NCBI RefSeq assembly: GCF_002140975.2
Contig: NZ_CP147247.1
Coordinates: 682,001-746,000 of the forward strand
Reading direction: 5' to 3'
DNA length: 64,000 nucleotides
Source of the DNA: Enterococcus sp. 9E7_DIV0242
GTDB taxonomy: Bacteria; Bacillota; Bacilli; Lactobacillales; Enterococcaceae
The notes beneath the pieces were generated by a model. That model saw nothing but the letters and a program-made list of their open reading frames with translations. It was not told the origin of the DNA and made no database searches. A program made the translations under genes and the position numbers. The stretch's first letter is position 1. Each line of letters starts with the position of its first letter. Of this stretch, positions 44,214-52,944 are shown piece by piece.

Positions 44214-44858
44214 ATGACTATTTCAGATAAAAAAATATATCCAAGAACAAATGATTTAGAAACAGTGTATTTAAAAAATGTTATTACAAAACCAAATATC
44301 AACGTTGGAGCATATACATTCTATAATGATTCTGCTAAAAATCCATCAGATTTCGAAAAGAATAATGTATTGTACCATTATCCATATGTGAATCATGATA
44401 CGTTAGAAATTGGGAAGTTCTGTTCCATAGCAAGCGGAGCAAAATTTATTTTCAACAGTGCCAATCATGCACTTGGTTCACTTTCAACCTATCCTTTTCC
44501 CATTTTCTTTGAAGAATGGCAGCTGCAGGCGGAAGATATCTCTTCTGCTTGGGATAACAAAGGGGATATCATTATAGGTAATGATGTTTGGATTGGTTAT
44601 GAAGCGGTCATTCTTGCAGGCGTTCATATTGGCAACGGCGCAATTATTGGCGCCAGATCAGTAGTGACCAAAGATGTGCCTCCTTATTCAATTGTCGGAG
44701 GGGCACCAGCCAAACAAATCAGACAGCGATTTGATGCGGAAACGATTAAACAGCTCGAAGCGCTTCAATGGTGGGATTGGTCTGTTGAGAAAATTGTAGA
44801 AAATATTTCGTTTATTCAGACAGGGGATATTGGTAAACTGAAACTAAGTATCAAATAG
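44214..44858 (+). CDS. Vat/CatB-like xenobiotic O-acetyltransferase
   Basis: 214 residues, start ATG 44214 behind AAGGTGGAAG. The left-handed beta-helix hexapeptide repeats appear in LEIGKFCSIASGAKFI and DIIIGNDVWIGYEAVILAGVHIGNGAIIGARSVVTKDVPPYSIVGGAPAK. The catalytic His is in NSANHALG near residue 85. The ending (IRQRFDAETIKQLEALQWWDWSVEKI) is typical of streptogramin/chloramphenicol xenobiotic acetyltransferases. Length equals that of Vat proteins, but it diverges from them in sequence I recall, so it may modify another substrate. Surrounded by decayed DNA, it may have been acquired. Confidence 0.82.
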   Translation: MTISDKKIYPRTNDLETVYLKNVITKPNINVGAYTFYNDSAKNPSDFEKNNVLYHYPYVNHDTLEIGKFCSIASGAKFIFNSANHALGSLSTYPFPIFFEEWQLQAEDISSAWDNKGDIIIGNDVWIGYEAVILAGVHIGNGAIIGARSVVTKDVPPYSIVGGAPAKQIRQRFDAETIKQLEALQWWDWSVEKIVENISFIQTGDIGKLKLSIK

Positions 44859-44923
44859 AGATAATGATAGTAGAAAATAATGGTACCTTGTCAAAATATT
44901 ATAAAGTCGGATAAAATCACAAA

Positions 44924-44952
44924 AACCCCTTGATTTTTCAAGGGGTTAAATT
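44924..44952 (+). terminator. Terminator of the acetyltransferase gene
   Basis: AACCCCTTGA-TTTT-TCAAGGGGTT is a strong hairpin, followed by AAATTT. Nearly the same hairpin occurs after rplS at 51451-51474. Confidence 0.7.
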
Positions 44953-45548
44953 TCGGTATATTACTGTTGCTATTTTATATACATGTCCAAGACGCGCTTT
45001 CGAACATCCTCCAACAAATAATACTCTTACCTGGCTATATGTCTGGCTAAGTATGTGTAATACGATTTGTTGATTCCTCATAGATGCTCCTTTTTTCTGC
45101 GCTATCATTTCGTAGGAAAAAAACAGCCTAAATGACACAAAAAATTAAAATAGGTTAAAAACATCCTAGCCTTACTATAAAAATCAAAAAATGCATTTTC
45201 TAATTACAGCATTCTTTTTTAACTTTCAGAAATCTACAACAACTTTTCGAAGTTTCTTTGTATTAAATGTAAATGAAACTGGTCGGCGTCATAGAACTGT
45301 AAAAAATTGAAATCCATTGATAAACTCTTCCGTTGAGCAAGTTTGTTTATGAGTTCGTGCTAAAACGTCATTTTTTGATTTAAATGGCACAGTTTCTTTC
45401 GACTTATTTGGCGCGACACAAAAATAATGTTTATCAAATAGCTATTTTTCTGTCAAAAGTCACTAAAGATGGACGATTTTGTCATTCACAAGAAAAATTA
45501 CCACACGTTTGGATACAAAGTCTCTGAATGATTTTTTTGTTATATGCA
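44953..45548. other. Non-coding accessory stretch
   Basis: About 600 AT-rich bases without a convincing gene on either strand. A 66-codon minus-strand frame at 44938-45138 begins inside the terminator, has no family resemblance, and is not accepted as a gene. Confidence 0.4.
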
Positions 45549-45605
45549 GAATGGATGTACTTAAGGACTTGCCTCAAATACATCCATTTAACATAGTCCT
45601 TTTTT
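45549..45605 (+). other. Interleaved inverted repeats ending in a T-run
   Basis: AATGGATGTA (45550) pairs with TACATCCATT (45579-45588), and AAGGACT (45563) pairs with AGTCCTT (45595-45601), followed by TTTTT. The two stems are interleaved, so they can form either a pseudoknot or alternatives, one of them terminator-like. No gene on the plus strand uses it obviously. Confidence 0.5.
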
Positions 45606-45701
45606 AACAGAGATACTATTATTAATATCCCACTTGTTCAAGTTTGGATCAAACATTATGGATCCTTTGAGATTTCCAATATCAGCCAGCCCCGTTTTTG
45701 T

Positions 45702-46562
45702 TTATCTCTTACTATTTTTTTGTAAAAATTGCTCCATTCCCATAGGTGCATGACCCGTAATTTTTTCGAAGTCAGTCGTAACTTCACTTAACATTCCCAA
45801 AGCTCCACCCTGATACATAGAAGCTAATTCTTTTCCATCACCATCGCCCTTGTAAATTTCCACAAATTCATCTAAGGTGACTGGTTGATACCCAATATCT
45901 TTCCCTGTTACTTCACTCATTACACGACCCAGCTCTACCATAGAATAATTTTTTTCTTGACTCAATAGGTATATTTGTCCGTTGTCTCTTAAATGGGGCT
46001 GAATGGCTAATCTTGCTAATGCTTCTGCACTGTCATCCAAAGTAATAAAAGACAATTTTTCATACCCGATTGGATAAATAATATTTTTCCGCTCAATTAA
46101 TTCTGGCAGATATGGAACCAGTGGGTCTGCGTATAATGAATTTTTGACAATGGCATAATCAAGGTCCAACCCTGCCAAACGTCTTGGAGCATAACCATAA
46201 TACGGAGACATGGTGAAGGGATTGCTTTCCTGATCTGCAAAAAAACTAACAAAAATAACTTTCTTCACTTTTGACGTTTTCATTGCACTGAGCGTATTTT
46301 CCAGTTCCACCACTCGTTGAAGAACATCGTAGGTTTTACTTGGTACATAGATTAATAGATCAATTCCCTGCAAGGCCGTGGCCATATTGTTTACATCAGA
46401 ATAATCTGCCTCTCGAACAGAAATACCTTGTTCTCTTAGCTTCTCTGCTTTTGATAATGTATGTACAAGTGCAAAAACATCCTCTACTCCTACTAACTTC
46501 ACCAATTCCTTCACAATTCTACTACCTAAATTTCCTGTAGCTCCTGTTACTGCATAATTCAA
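45702..46562 (-). CDS. NmrA-like NAD(P)H-dependent oxidoreductase (QOR2 type)
   Basis: 286 residues starting with TTG 46562 after GAGGGAG. The N-terminal Rossmann motif is YAVTGATGNLGSRIVKELV; VREADYSDVNNMATALQGIDLLIYV and VKKVIFVSFFADQESNPF continue the atypical short-chain dehydrogenase fold of NmrA/QOR2 proteins, which reduce quinones or sense NADP. It is 18 bases after the PNPOx-like gene on the same strand. A second paralogue lies at 48820-49665. Confidence 0.85.
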   Translation of the reverse strand: MNYAVTGATGNLGSRIVKELVKLVGVEDVFALVHTLSKAEKLREQGISVREADYSDVNNMATALQGIDLLIYVPSKTYDVLQRVVELENTLSAMKTSKVKKVIFVSFFADQESNPFTMSPYYGYAPRRLAGLDLDYAIVKNSLYADPLVPYLPELIERKNIIYPIGYEKLSFITLDDSAEALARLAIQPHLRDNGQIYLLSQEKNYSMVELGRVMSEVTGKDIGYQPVTLDEFVEIYKGDGDGKELASMYQGGALGMLSEVTTDFEKITGHAPMGMEQFLQKNSKR

Positions 46563-46580
46563 GCTGCTCCCTCTTTTCCT

Positions 46581-47120
46581 TTATTCGTTGATGACGAAGC
46601 TATTTTGATAGATTGGTTTTGTTCCCAAATCAAAGACAGAAACCGTTCCTTTATAAACTTCAAATACACGCAAAATTTTCTTGCTTTCCTCCGTCTCATA
46701 AATTTCATTCATATACGCATTTTTATCAAAAATCTCATCCAGATATTTTGTCCCTACTTCTCTTACTTCTCCATTGACGGTTATCGAAACAGAAGACATT
46801 GAGTCCTCCCCTTTCATTCCAGTAATTGAAACATAAGGCTTTTCCAATAACTGAATATAAAAAGGTTTTGTCGTGGCAGTCAAAAAATAAAGTTTATTTT
46901 CTTTTACCAGCATAATATCAATCACACGAGACATCGGTTTTCCATCATTATCTACCGTCGAAAACACCGTAGAATGGATTTCCTCATTCAGAAACTGCAA
47001 ATAATCTTCTATTTTCATCTGTTCATGCTTCATTTGGTTATCACTCCCGTTAGTATAGTTTATAAGCACACTGAATACTAATATTAGAGATAAAAGTGCA
47101 ATGATCACATTCTTTTTCAT
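46581..47120 (-). CDS. Membrane-anchored PNPOx-like flavin-binding protein
   Basis: 179 residues. An N-terminal hydrophobic anchor (VIIALLSLILVFSVLINY) precedes a split-barrel domain: YLQFLNEEIHSTVFSTVDNDGKPMSRVIDIMLVKENKLYFLTATTKPFY, then SVSITVNGEVREVG. This resembles pyridoxamine-phosphate-oxidase-like flavoproteins, but a membrane anchor is uncommon in that family. It may work in redox or detoxification with the neighbouring NmrA-like enzymes. The substrate is unknown. Confidence 0.75.
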   Translation of the reverse strand: MKKNVIIALLSLILVFSVLINYTNGSDNQMKHEQMKIEDYLQFLNEEIHSTVFSTVDNDGKPMSRVIDIMLVKENKLYFLTATTKPFYIQLLEKPYVSITGMKGEDSMSSVSITVNGEVREVGTKYLDEIFDKNAYMNEIYETEESKKILRVFEVYKGTVSVFDLGTKPIYQNSFVINE

Positions 47121-47139
47121 TCTGTTGTATTCAGCCCTT

Positions 47140-47982
47140 CTACAAATTTACGATTTTTTCTAAAATTTGCCGGATATCTCCCTGCAGGTCAATTGTTTGT
47201 TCTTTGATTTCATCCGGTACTACCAGCTGCTCCTGATTAAAATAAACATAGGATGCCTTATCATTCTGATAGGTCATTTTCCAGAAAGGATACTTAATGA
47301 TAACCGGTGTATTGTACCCCACTCCCAATTCGAGAAACAAAATCTCTTTCCCTTTGTTTTCTTCTAAAAAATTTTGGTAACGCTTCTGAGCTTGCTGCCA
47401 ACCATTATCTTCAACAAAATACTGATCAACCCGAAGATCAACCGCAAATGGCTCTCCACATTTGGGACAGTGAGGAACCAGCCAACTCGGAATTTTAAAA
47501 TCTTGTTGATACTCAACCATTTTATTGATGATTGATTCATTTTCATACGTTTTTTTATGGCAGGCTTTAGAACATTGAAATAATCCATAATCTCCTTGCG
47601 TATAAAATAGTCGTTCTTTATCAAATCCTGCTTTTTGAAATTGATGATCGACATTCGTAGTTATGACAAAATAATTATTCTTCTTTAGAAGTTTCAACAA
47701 GTCTTTATAAGGCTGCCCTATTTCTAGAGCATAGCGATTATAGTAAATGTGTTTACTCCAATAAGCCCAATATTCTTCCAAGGAATCAAAGGGGTAAAAT
47801 CCAGCAGAGTACATATCTGAAAAATGATAGTGTGAAATGAAATCGTCAAACAGCTCTTCAAATCTCGGCCCTGAATATGTGATGCCTGCTGCTGCTGATA
47901 ATCCTGATCCAGCACCGATAACTATTGCTTCAGCCGTACTTAACAAGTCAACCGTTTTAGCTAATTTTTTGTAGATAGTCAT
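47140..47982 (-). CDS. SirTM-type sirtuin (macrodomain-linked Sir2)
   Basis: 280 residues from ATG 47982 with AAGGAG upstream. NAD-binding GAGSGLSAAAGITYSG, TTNVDHQFQKAG (the His-containing loop differs from the classical sirtuin) and the zinc ligands CSKAC and CPKCG are present. The class M sirtuins (SirTM) of streptococci and staphylococci ADP-ribosylate a lipoylated GcvH-like carrier and are reversed by the macrodomain protein encoded beside them. The start overlaps the macrodomain stop by 26 bases. No GcvH-L or LplA2 gene is nearby. Confidence 0.85.
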   Translation of the reverse strand: MTIYKKLAKTVDLLSTAEAIVIGAGSGLSAAAGITYSGPRFEELFDDFISHYHFSDMYSAGFYPFDSLEEYWAYWSKHIYYNRYALEIGQPYKDLLKLLKKNNYFVITTNVDHQFQKAGFDKERLFYTQGDYGLFQCSKACHKKTYENESIINKMVEYQQDFKIPSWLVPHCPKCGEPFAVDLRVDQYFVEDNGWQQAQKRYQNFLEENKGKEILFLELGVGYNTPVIIKYPFWKMTYQNDKASYVYFNQEQLVVPDEIKEQTIDLQGDIRQILEKIVNL

Positions 47983-48739
47983 GATATAACTCCTTATCTG
48001 TATCGTTAAAAACATTAAAGATGACCTTTAAATGACTGGATTTTTCCTTGATAAATTTTTGTACAGTTGTTATGGCAATCTTCGCAGCCAAATCATTTGG
48101 AAATCTAAATTCTCCCGTTGAGATACAGCAAAAAGCTAACGTTTCCAGCCCCATTTCCTGTGCTTTAGCCAACACACTTTCATAACATTGGGCCAATTGC
48201 TCTTCATTTTTTTCAGTTACCACACCCGAAACGATCGGTCCTACCGTATGAAATACATAGTGTGCCGGCAGATTATAGCCAAATGTTACTTTTACTTTTC
48301 CTGTTTCTTCCGCTTCTTTTTGTTCCTCCATTAAATCAAAACAGGCCAATCGTAATTGAACACCGGCTGCTGAATGAATTGCATTATCAATGCAACGATG
48401 TAATGGGACAAAACAACCTAATAGTTGGTTATTTGCAGCATTCACAATTCCATCAACAGCCAATAATGTAATATCGCCTTGCCATAAAAATAAATTTTGC
48501 GAATAAGAGGAGCTATCAGATAACCTGAACACTTGTTTTGCCGATAGCTGTTTTTGCAAATAACTATTTTGAATAACTAGAAATTCCTCATCGATTGGTT
48601 CAGGAGCTCTGACATTCATCAAGCTACGAAATAAAGCTCTCTTATCATCAATCGAAACAGGTACAACTAAGTCTCTATATGACTGATTTTCTTCTATCAA
48701 ATAATCAATCAACCATGACAACTGTTTCTCTTCTCCCAT
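47957..48739 (-). CDS. Zinc macrodomain ADP-ribosyl hydrolase
   Basis: 260 residues. A helical N-terminal part is followed by the macrodomain: LFLWQGDITLLAVDGIVNAANNQLLGCF and the Zn-type loop PLHRCIDNAIHSAAG, then HTVGPIV and FCCISTGEFRFP. The zinc-binding Cys/His set marks the Zn-macro group that removes ADP-ribose placed by SirTM. The gene overlaps that of the sirtuin and comes first in the operon, 80 bases after an NmrA-like gene on the same strand. Confidence 0.9.
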   Translation of the reverse strand: MGEEKQLSWLIDYLIEENQSYRDLVVPVSIDDKRALFRSLMNVRAPEPIDEEFLVIQNSYLQKQLSAKQVFRLSDSSSYSQNLFLWQGDITLLAVDGIVNAANNQLLGCFVPLHRCIDNAIHSAAGVQLRLACFDLMEEQKEAEETGKVKVTFGYNLPAHYVFHTVGPIVSGVVTEKNEEQLAQCYESVLAKAQEMGLETLAFCCISTGEFRFPNDLAAKIAITTVQKFIKEKSSHLKVIFNVFNDTDKELYHDYLQKIS

Positions 48740-48819
48740 TTCCTATACCAACCTTTCATATTAAAATAAAAACTCCCCGAATTGCAGCTTATATAAGCAA
48801 TGGGGAGTTTTATCGGTTT

Positions 48820-49665
48820 TTAGCTCAACAGCTCTCTCAATCCGGCTTCCAGACTTGTCAGAGGTTTACCTAATGCTTTTTCGAAGTCGTCAGAAATAAC
48901 ATCTAATTGATTATTTTTTATATCATATTGGAAGGACAGGAACATTTCTGCCACTGGTTGAGGCAGACCTCCAGCAACTAAATTGTCAATGAATCCCTGA
49001 TCATCTGATTGCACAATGTCAAACTCTTTGCCAGTTGCTTTTCTCAATGATTCTGCTAGAACATCATAAGTTACAGGAGTTCCTGATAGCTCAAGAATGG
49101 AAGGATAATCAGTGCCTGAGACAGCTTTTGCGGCAACTTCAGCATACTCACGCTTTAATGCCCAACCCGTTTTGCCATTTTCTGCTGCATAGACAAATTT
49201 TCCGCCATTTAATGCAGCACCAACGATTGGCATTTCGTTTTCTAAATACCAGTTATTGCGTAAAAATGTATGAGTAATCCCTGCTTCTTCAATTAATTTC
49301 TCTGTAAAAATATGATCAGCTGCCAAAGGGCTTACTGCTTTATCCGCTCCTGCAAAACTAGTATATGCAATATAAGAAATCCCTGCTTCTTTTGCAGCTT
49401 TCACTACGTTGCCATGTTCTTCCTGACGATTGCCAGGTGCACCTGAAACAAATAATAATCGATCTATTCCCTGTAAGGCCTTTTTCATTGATTCTGCATC
49501 AGCATAGTCACCAATTCTCACATTAAAACCTGCTTCTTTCAATGCAGCCCCCTTTTCCTCACTGCGAACTAAAGCATAGATATCAGAAACCGGAACAAGT
49601 TCTTTCAAGAACTTTAAAGCATATCCACCAAATCCACCTGTTGCACCTGTAACTAAATAAGTCAA
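48820..49665 (-). CDS. NmrA-like NAD(P)H-dependent oxidoreductase (QOR2 type), second copy
   Basis: 281 residues from TTG 49665, eight bases after GAGGAG. The Rossmann motif LTYLVTGATGGFGGYALKFL, DYADAESMKKALQGIDRLLFVSG and ISYIAYTSFAGAD place it in the same family as the gene at 45702-46562, from which it is clearly diverged. It is divergent from an Rrf2-family regulator that may control it. A role in quinone or electrophile stress is usual for such pairs. Confidence 0.87.
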   Translation of the reverse strand: MTYLVTGATGGFGGYALKFLKELVPVSDIYALVRSEEKGAALKEAGFNVRIGDYADAESMKKALQGIDRLLFVSGAPGNRQEEHGNVVKAAKEAGISYIAYTSFAGADKAVSPLAADHIFTEKLIEEAGITHTFLRNNWYLENEMPIVGAALNGGKFVYAAENGKTGWALKREYAEVAAKAVSGTDYPSILELSGTPVTYDVLAESLRKATGKEFDIVQSDDQGFIDNLVAGGLPQPVAEMFLSFQYDIKNNQLDVISDDFEKALGKPLTSLEAGLRELLS

Positions 49666-49784
49666 TGAAACCACTCCTCTAATTTTAATTTATACAGAAT
49701 TTAGCTGTACATTTATAATTTACACCTTTATAATAAACAGTATGGTAAGATAAGTCAAGAAAGAAATGTGAAAGGAAGAAAAAA

Positions 49785-50252
49785 ATGAAGTACTCCATAC
49801 AATTCAGTGATGCTATCCATATTTTGGCATATATTGAGATTTATAAAGATACCAGCTACCTATCAAGTGAGATGATAGCTAGTAGTGTAGAAACAAATCC
49901 AGCAAATGTTAGACGAATCATGAGCAACTTAAAAAAATCAAATCTAATTATTACTCAGACTGGAAAACCAAAACCTGCGCTTGCAAGAAATCCTAAAGAA
50001 ATATCCCTGTTGGATATCTACAAAAGTATCGAAGGAAATACTAATCTGATACAAGTTGATCCGAAAACGAATCCAGATTGTATTATTGGAGCCAATATTC
50101 AAGCTGTTTTAGCAAACAATTATGAAACATTGCAAAAGAAAGTAGAAGCAGAAATGGCCAACATTACACTAGATACATTAATACATGATATTTCCGTACT
50201 TGAGCTTAAAAACAGACCGGAAAACAAGGAATTATTAAAAGAGTATTTGTAA
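49785..50252 (+). CDS. Rrf2-family transcriptional regulator
   Basis: 155 residues behind AAAGGAAG. The winged helix is in FSDAIHILAYIEIYKDTSYLSSEMIASSVETNPANVRRIMSNLKKSNLI, and the rest forms the dimer helix. Only one cysteine is visible (NPDCIIGANI), so it lacks the three-Cys iron-sulfur site of IscR and resembles YwnA-type members that respond to thiol or electrophile stress. It is divergent from the NmrA-like gene (119 bases apart), its probable target. Confidence 0.85.
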   Translation: MKYSIQFSDAIHILAYIEIYKDTSYLSSEMIASSVETNPANVRRIMSNLKKSNLIITQTGKPKPALARNPKEISLLDIYKSIEGNTNLIQVDPKTNPDCIIGANIQAVLANNYETLQKKVEAEMANITLDTLIHDISVLELKNRPENKELLKEYL

Positions 50253-50597
50253 TTCCTTCACAAGTCAGCCGCGCCTGAGAAAAATCTTATAAATACTCTT
50301 AAAATAATCTTCCTATTTTGTTCTAAAGCTAAACAATAGTGATACTTTCCTTTAATCAAGAAACATGCTCTTCCTCGCTTTTATTTGCATGAGTCAGTAG
50401 TAAAAGATAATTAAAATCCTCTTTTTCTGACGTAGGTTAAGGTATAATCCACTGTTACTGACAATTTTGAATATAGACTATGTTCAAGCAAGGAAAGAAT
50501 CATTTAGCCATGATTCATAAAAAAAAGCGTAATATTTTTCTTTTCAATTTTTTTTATTTACTATTAGATTCATAAAGTGAAGAAAAGAGTTGGTTTT
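50253..50597. other. Spacer with possible promoter
   Basis: About 340 AT-rich bases between the Rrf2 and channel genes. GGTATAAT near 50440 may be a -10 box without a good -35. No gene or hairpin of note. Confidence 0.35.
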
Positions 50598-51170
50598 ATG
50601 AAAAGTAGAATAGAAGCTTCGAGTGATGCTGTGATTGCCATAGTCGTAACAATTTTGGTTTTGGAGTTCAAATCACCGGACAGTCCAGATATTCGTTTAG
50701 TGTTCGATGAATGGCAGAGCTTTTTAGTTTATGTGGTTAGTTTTCTGTTGATATTCATAACTTGGTATGATCACTATCTACTATTCAAACTATCAGAGAA
50801 GATGTCTAAGAAAATTTTTTGGAGCAATGGCATTTGGCTCTTTTTTCTATCTCTAATCCCTTTTACAACCTCTTTTGCTGGAAAATTCCCGACGTATCGA
50901 GGAGCGTCATTACTCTACCTGGCGAATACCTTTTTGTGGGTAGTTAGCTATATTTATTTGAGTTATGCATTAGCTGAGTCGAACCCTGTGAATGCAAAAC
51001 GAATCAAAGCAATCGGTTTTTTGAATAAACAAGATTTCACTATTTTTGTTGGAGGCGGCTTGCTTTCATTCATCATTAGTTGGTATTTCCCTATTTTTAC
51101 TTGGATTGTGCTATTTTTTGCTGGAATATTTACAATCGTTTTTAATCGTAACGGGCATGCAACGATTTAG
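50598..51170 (+). CDS. TMEM175/DUF1211-family membrane protein (putative potassium channel)
   Basis: 190 residues from ATG 50598, chosen because the family starts close to the RxEAFSD motif. RIEASSDAVIAIVVTILVLEF is the signature of the first pore helix, with Phe replaced by Ser. Further helices follow (LVYVVSFLLIFITWYDHY, NGIWLFFLSLIPFTTSF, ASLLYLANTFLWVVSYIYLSY, FTIFVGGGLLSFIISW, FTWIVLFFAGIFTIVF), six in all as in bacterial TMEM175 channels. It is monocistronic. The Ser substitution at the filter-proximal position may alter selectivity. Confidence 0.8.
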   Translation: MKSRIEASSDAVIAIVVTILVLEFKSPDSPDIRLVFDEWQSFLVYVVSFLLIFITWYDHYLLFKLSEKMSKKIFWSNGIWLFFLSLIPFTTSFAGKFPTYRGASLLYLANTFLWVVSYIYLSYALAESNPVNAKRIKAIGFLNKQDFTIFVGGGLLSFIISWYFPIFTWIVLFFAGIFTIVFNRNGHATI

Positions 51171-51294
51171 TTTTTTTATTGACGAAAGCACATTTTTCAT
51201 TTCGATAAATAGCATTTTTCCAAATTTGTAAATCGATCTATTGATAACAGAGTAAAGCAAGAGCTATTAAATTTGTATTAAAACATTTGAACCT

Positions 51295-51352
51295 AAGAGC
51301 ACCCCCTAATTTGATTAGGTCGATGCTTTCATTTTAACGAGAGTGTTCTTTT
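51295..51352 (+). terminator. Possible terminator after the channel gene
   Basis: AAGAGCAC pairs with GTGTTCTT before TTTTTAT, with an inner CCTAAT/ATTAGG stem. The loop is long, so confidence is moderate. Confidence 0.45.
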
Positions 51353-51364
51353 TTATAGACAAGA

Positions 51365-51410
51365 ACGGCAATGAATTCATTTTTTCTGAACGCATTGCCG
51401 TCTTCTATTT
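51365..51410 (+). terminator. Hairpin terminator facing rplS
   Basis: ACGGCAATG (51365-51373) and CATTGCCGT (51393-51401) form a 9-bp stem followed by CTTCTATTTTT on the plus strand. It probably blocks readthrough toward rplS. Confidence 0.65.
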
Positions 51411-51450
51411 TTAACTCATGTCCCGAATGCTTTCAGAACATACAACAAAA

Positions 51451-51474
51451 AACCCCTTGATTTCTCAAGGGGTT
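51451..51474 (-). terminator. Terminator of rplS
   Basis: AACCCCTTGA-TTTC-TCAAGGGGTT, followed on the minus strand by TTTTTTGTTG. It starts 24 bases past the stop of rplS. Confidence 0.85.
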
Positions 51475-51497
51475 CAATCTCATTCGATAATAATGAA

Positions 51498-51845
51498 TTA
51501 ACGACGGATTTCTTTGATACGAGCTGCTTTTCCGTGTAATGCACGTAGGTAGTACAATTTTGCACGACGTACTTTACCGTAGCGAACTACTTCGATTTGC
51601 GCAACACGTGGAGTGTGTAATGGGAATGTACGTTCCACACCTACACCGCCAGACATTTTACGTACTGTGTAAGTCTCGCTGATTCCAGCTCCGCGGCGTT
51701 TGATTACAACACCTTCAAAAATCTGGATACGTTCACGAGTACCTTCGACAACTTTCGCGTGAACACGTACTGTGTCCCCTGGGCGAAACGCTGGAATGTC
51801 AGAACGTAGTTGTTCCTTTGTTAATTCTTCGATCAATGGATTCAT
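51498..51845 (-). CDS. rplS: 50S ribosomal protein L19
   Basis: 115 residues from ATG 51845 behind [45 protein letters not shown] and the ending [19 protein letters not shown] are the conserved bacterial L19 sequence. It sits at the interface of the two ribosomal subunits. In most Firmicutes this gene directly follows trmD; here the trmD gene is 8 kb away with an Rnf operon between them. Confidence 0.97.
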   Translation of the reverse strand: MNPLIEELTKEQLRSDIPAFRPGDTVRVHAKVVEGTRERIQIFEGVVIKRRGAGISETYTVRKMSGGVGVERTFPLHTPRVAQIEVVRYGKVRRAKLYYLRALHGKAARIKEIRR

Positions 51846-52114
51846 TTTATCCTTCTCCTTATACAAAACATTCTTATGAGCAATCTGTCACAGCGGAATA
51901 TCGTAATAGATGAGCACTTTTGCACTCACCAAATCATTTTAGCACAGACCATTTTTACTGTAAAGGAAATTTTCTTTATATCCCAGATAAACCCTGCATT
52001 TATAGTATTTCCTATAATTATTATAATCATTTTTACATTATCTATGCATTTGACCTCATGAATGTCAGTGATAGCTAAAACGCAGACTACTCTCTCTCAG
52101 CCTATTCAAAGCTC

Positions 52115-52927
52115 CTAGCCTGCTTTAGCACATGTTCCTACTTCTACGATACAGTTTTGCGGGCACACCTCAATACAATTCCCGCAATTTGTACATAACT
52201 CTGGATCGATCACTGCCAATGAATCCTCCATTGTAATTGCTTCAACCGGACAGCTTCGAACACATTTATTGCAGGAAATACAGCCGACTTCGCAAAGCTT
52301 CTTGACCGCTCCGCCACGATCATGATTCGCACAGACAACAGCCGAGGTTTCTGCCGCTGGAAGCATACGAATCAGCAGTTTTGGACACGCTTCAATACAC
52401 TTTAAGCAACCCACGCAGTTAGCTTCATCCACTATAGCGACGCCGTCTACAACATGAATTGCATCATACGCACAGACAGCAACACAATCGCCATAGCCCA
52501 TACAGCCTGACTGACAACTGCTTGGACCGCCAAAGATCTGGCTGGCACCGTAGCAAGTCTCCGCCCCTGTATAATTCATTTTCTCTTTCGTATGGCTACA
52601 GGTTCCATTACAATGAACAAAGGCAGCGGTTCGGCGATACTCTCCAACAGCAGTGCCTAAAATTTCAGATAAACGCGTTTGGACATCGATTCCACCAGGT
52701 GTACACAGAGTGGCACCCGCTTCTTCACCAGCCATCGCTTTTGCATACCCATCACAGCCTGTAAATCCACAGGCCCCACAGTTGATGCCTGGAAGAATTT
52801 CTCTCAACGCCTCTTCTTTCTTATCTGCAGGCTTATCAAAGATAATCGTAGCGATCGACAAGCCCACTCCTGAAATCAACCCTATTCCTGACACAATAAG
52901 GATAGGTGCAATAATACTTTCTAGCAT
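52115..52927 (-). CDS. rnfB: Rnf electron-transport complex subunit B (ferredoxin-like)
   Basis: 270 residues. One N-terminal membrane anchor, then the CxxCGxxGC cluster site (INCGACGFTGCDGYAKAM), and several ferredoxin-type 4Fe-4S motifs (GCMGYGDCVAVCAYDAI, NCVGCLKCIEACP, GCISCNKCVRSCPVEAI, LCTNCGNCIEVCPQNCI). It accepts electrons from ferredoxin and passes them into the complex. It is the last gene of rnfCDGEAB, as in clostridia. Confidence 0.95.
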   Translation of the reverse strand: MLESIIAPILIVSGIGLISGVGLSIATIIFDKPADKKEEALREILPGINCGACGFTGCDGYAKAMAGEEAGATLCTPGGIDVQTRLSEILGTAVGEYRRTAAFVHCNGTCSHTKEKMNYTGAETCYGASQIFGGPSSCQSGCMGYGDCVAVCAYDAIHVVDGVAIVDEANCVGCLKCIEACPKLLIRMLPAAETSAVVCANHDRGGAVKKLCEVGCISCNKCVRSCPVEAITMEDSLAVIDPELCTNCGNCIEVCPQNCIVEVGTCAKAG

Positions 52928-52944
52928 AGTCTTCCCTCTCTCTA

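Noticed and set aside
44938..45138. 66-codon minus-strand frame
   Set aside because: It overlaps a terminator, has no recognisable motif, and shows no family resemblance.
44953..45540. Insertion sequence remnant
   Set aside because: Neither terminal inverted repeats nor transposase motifs could be found on either strand.
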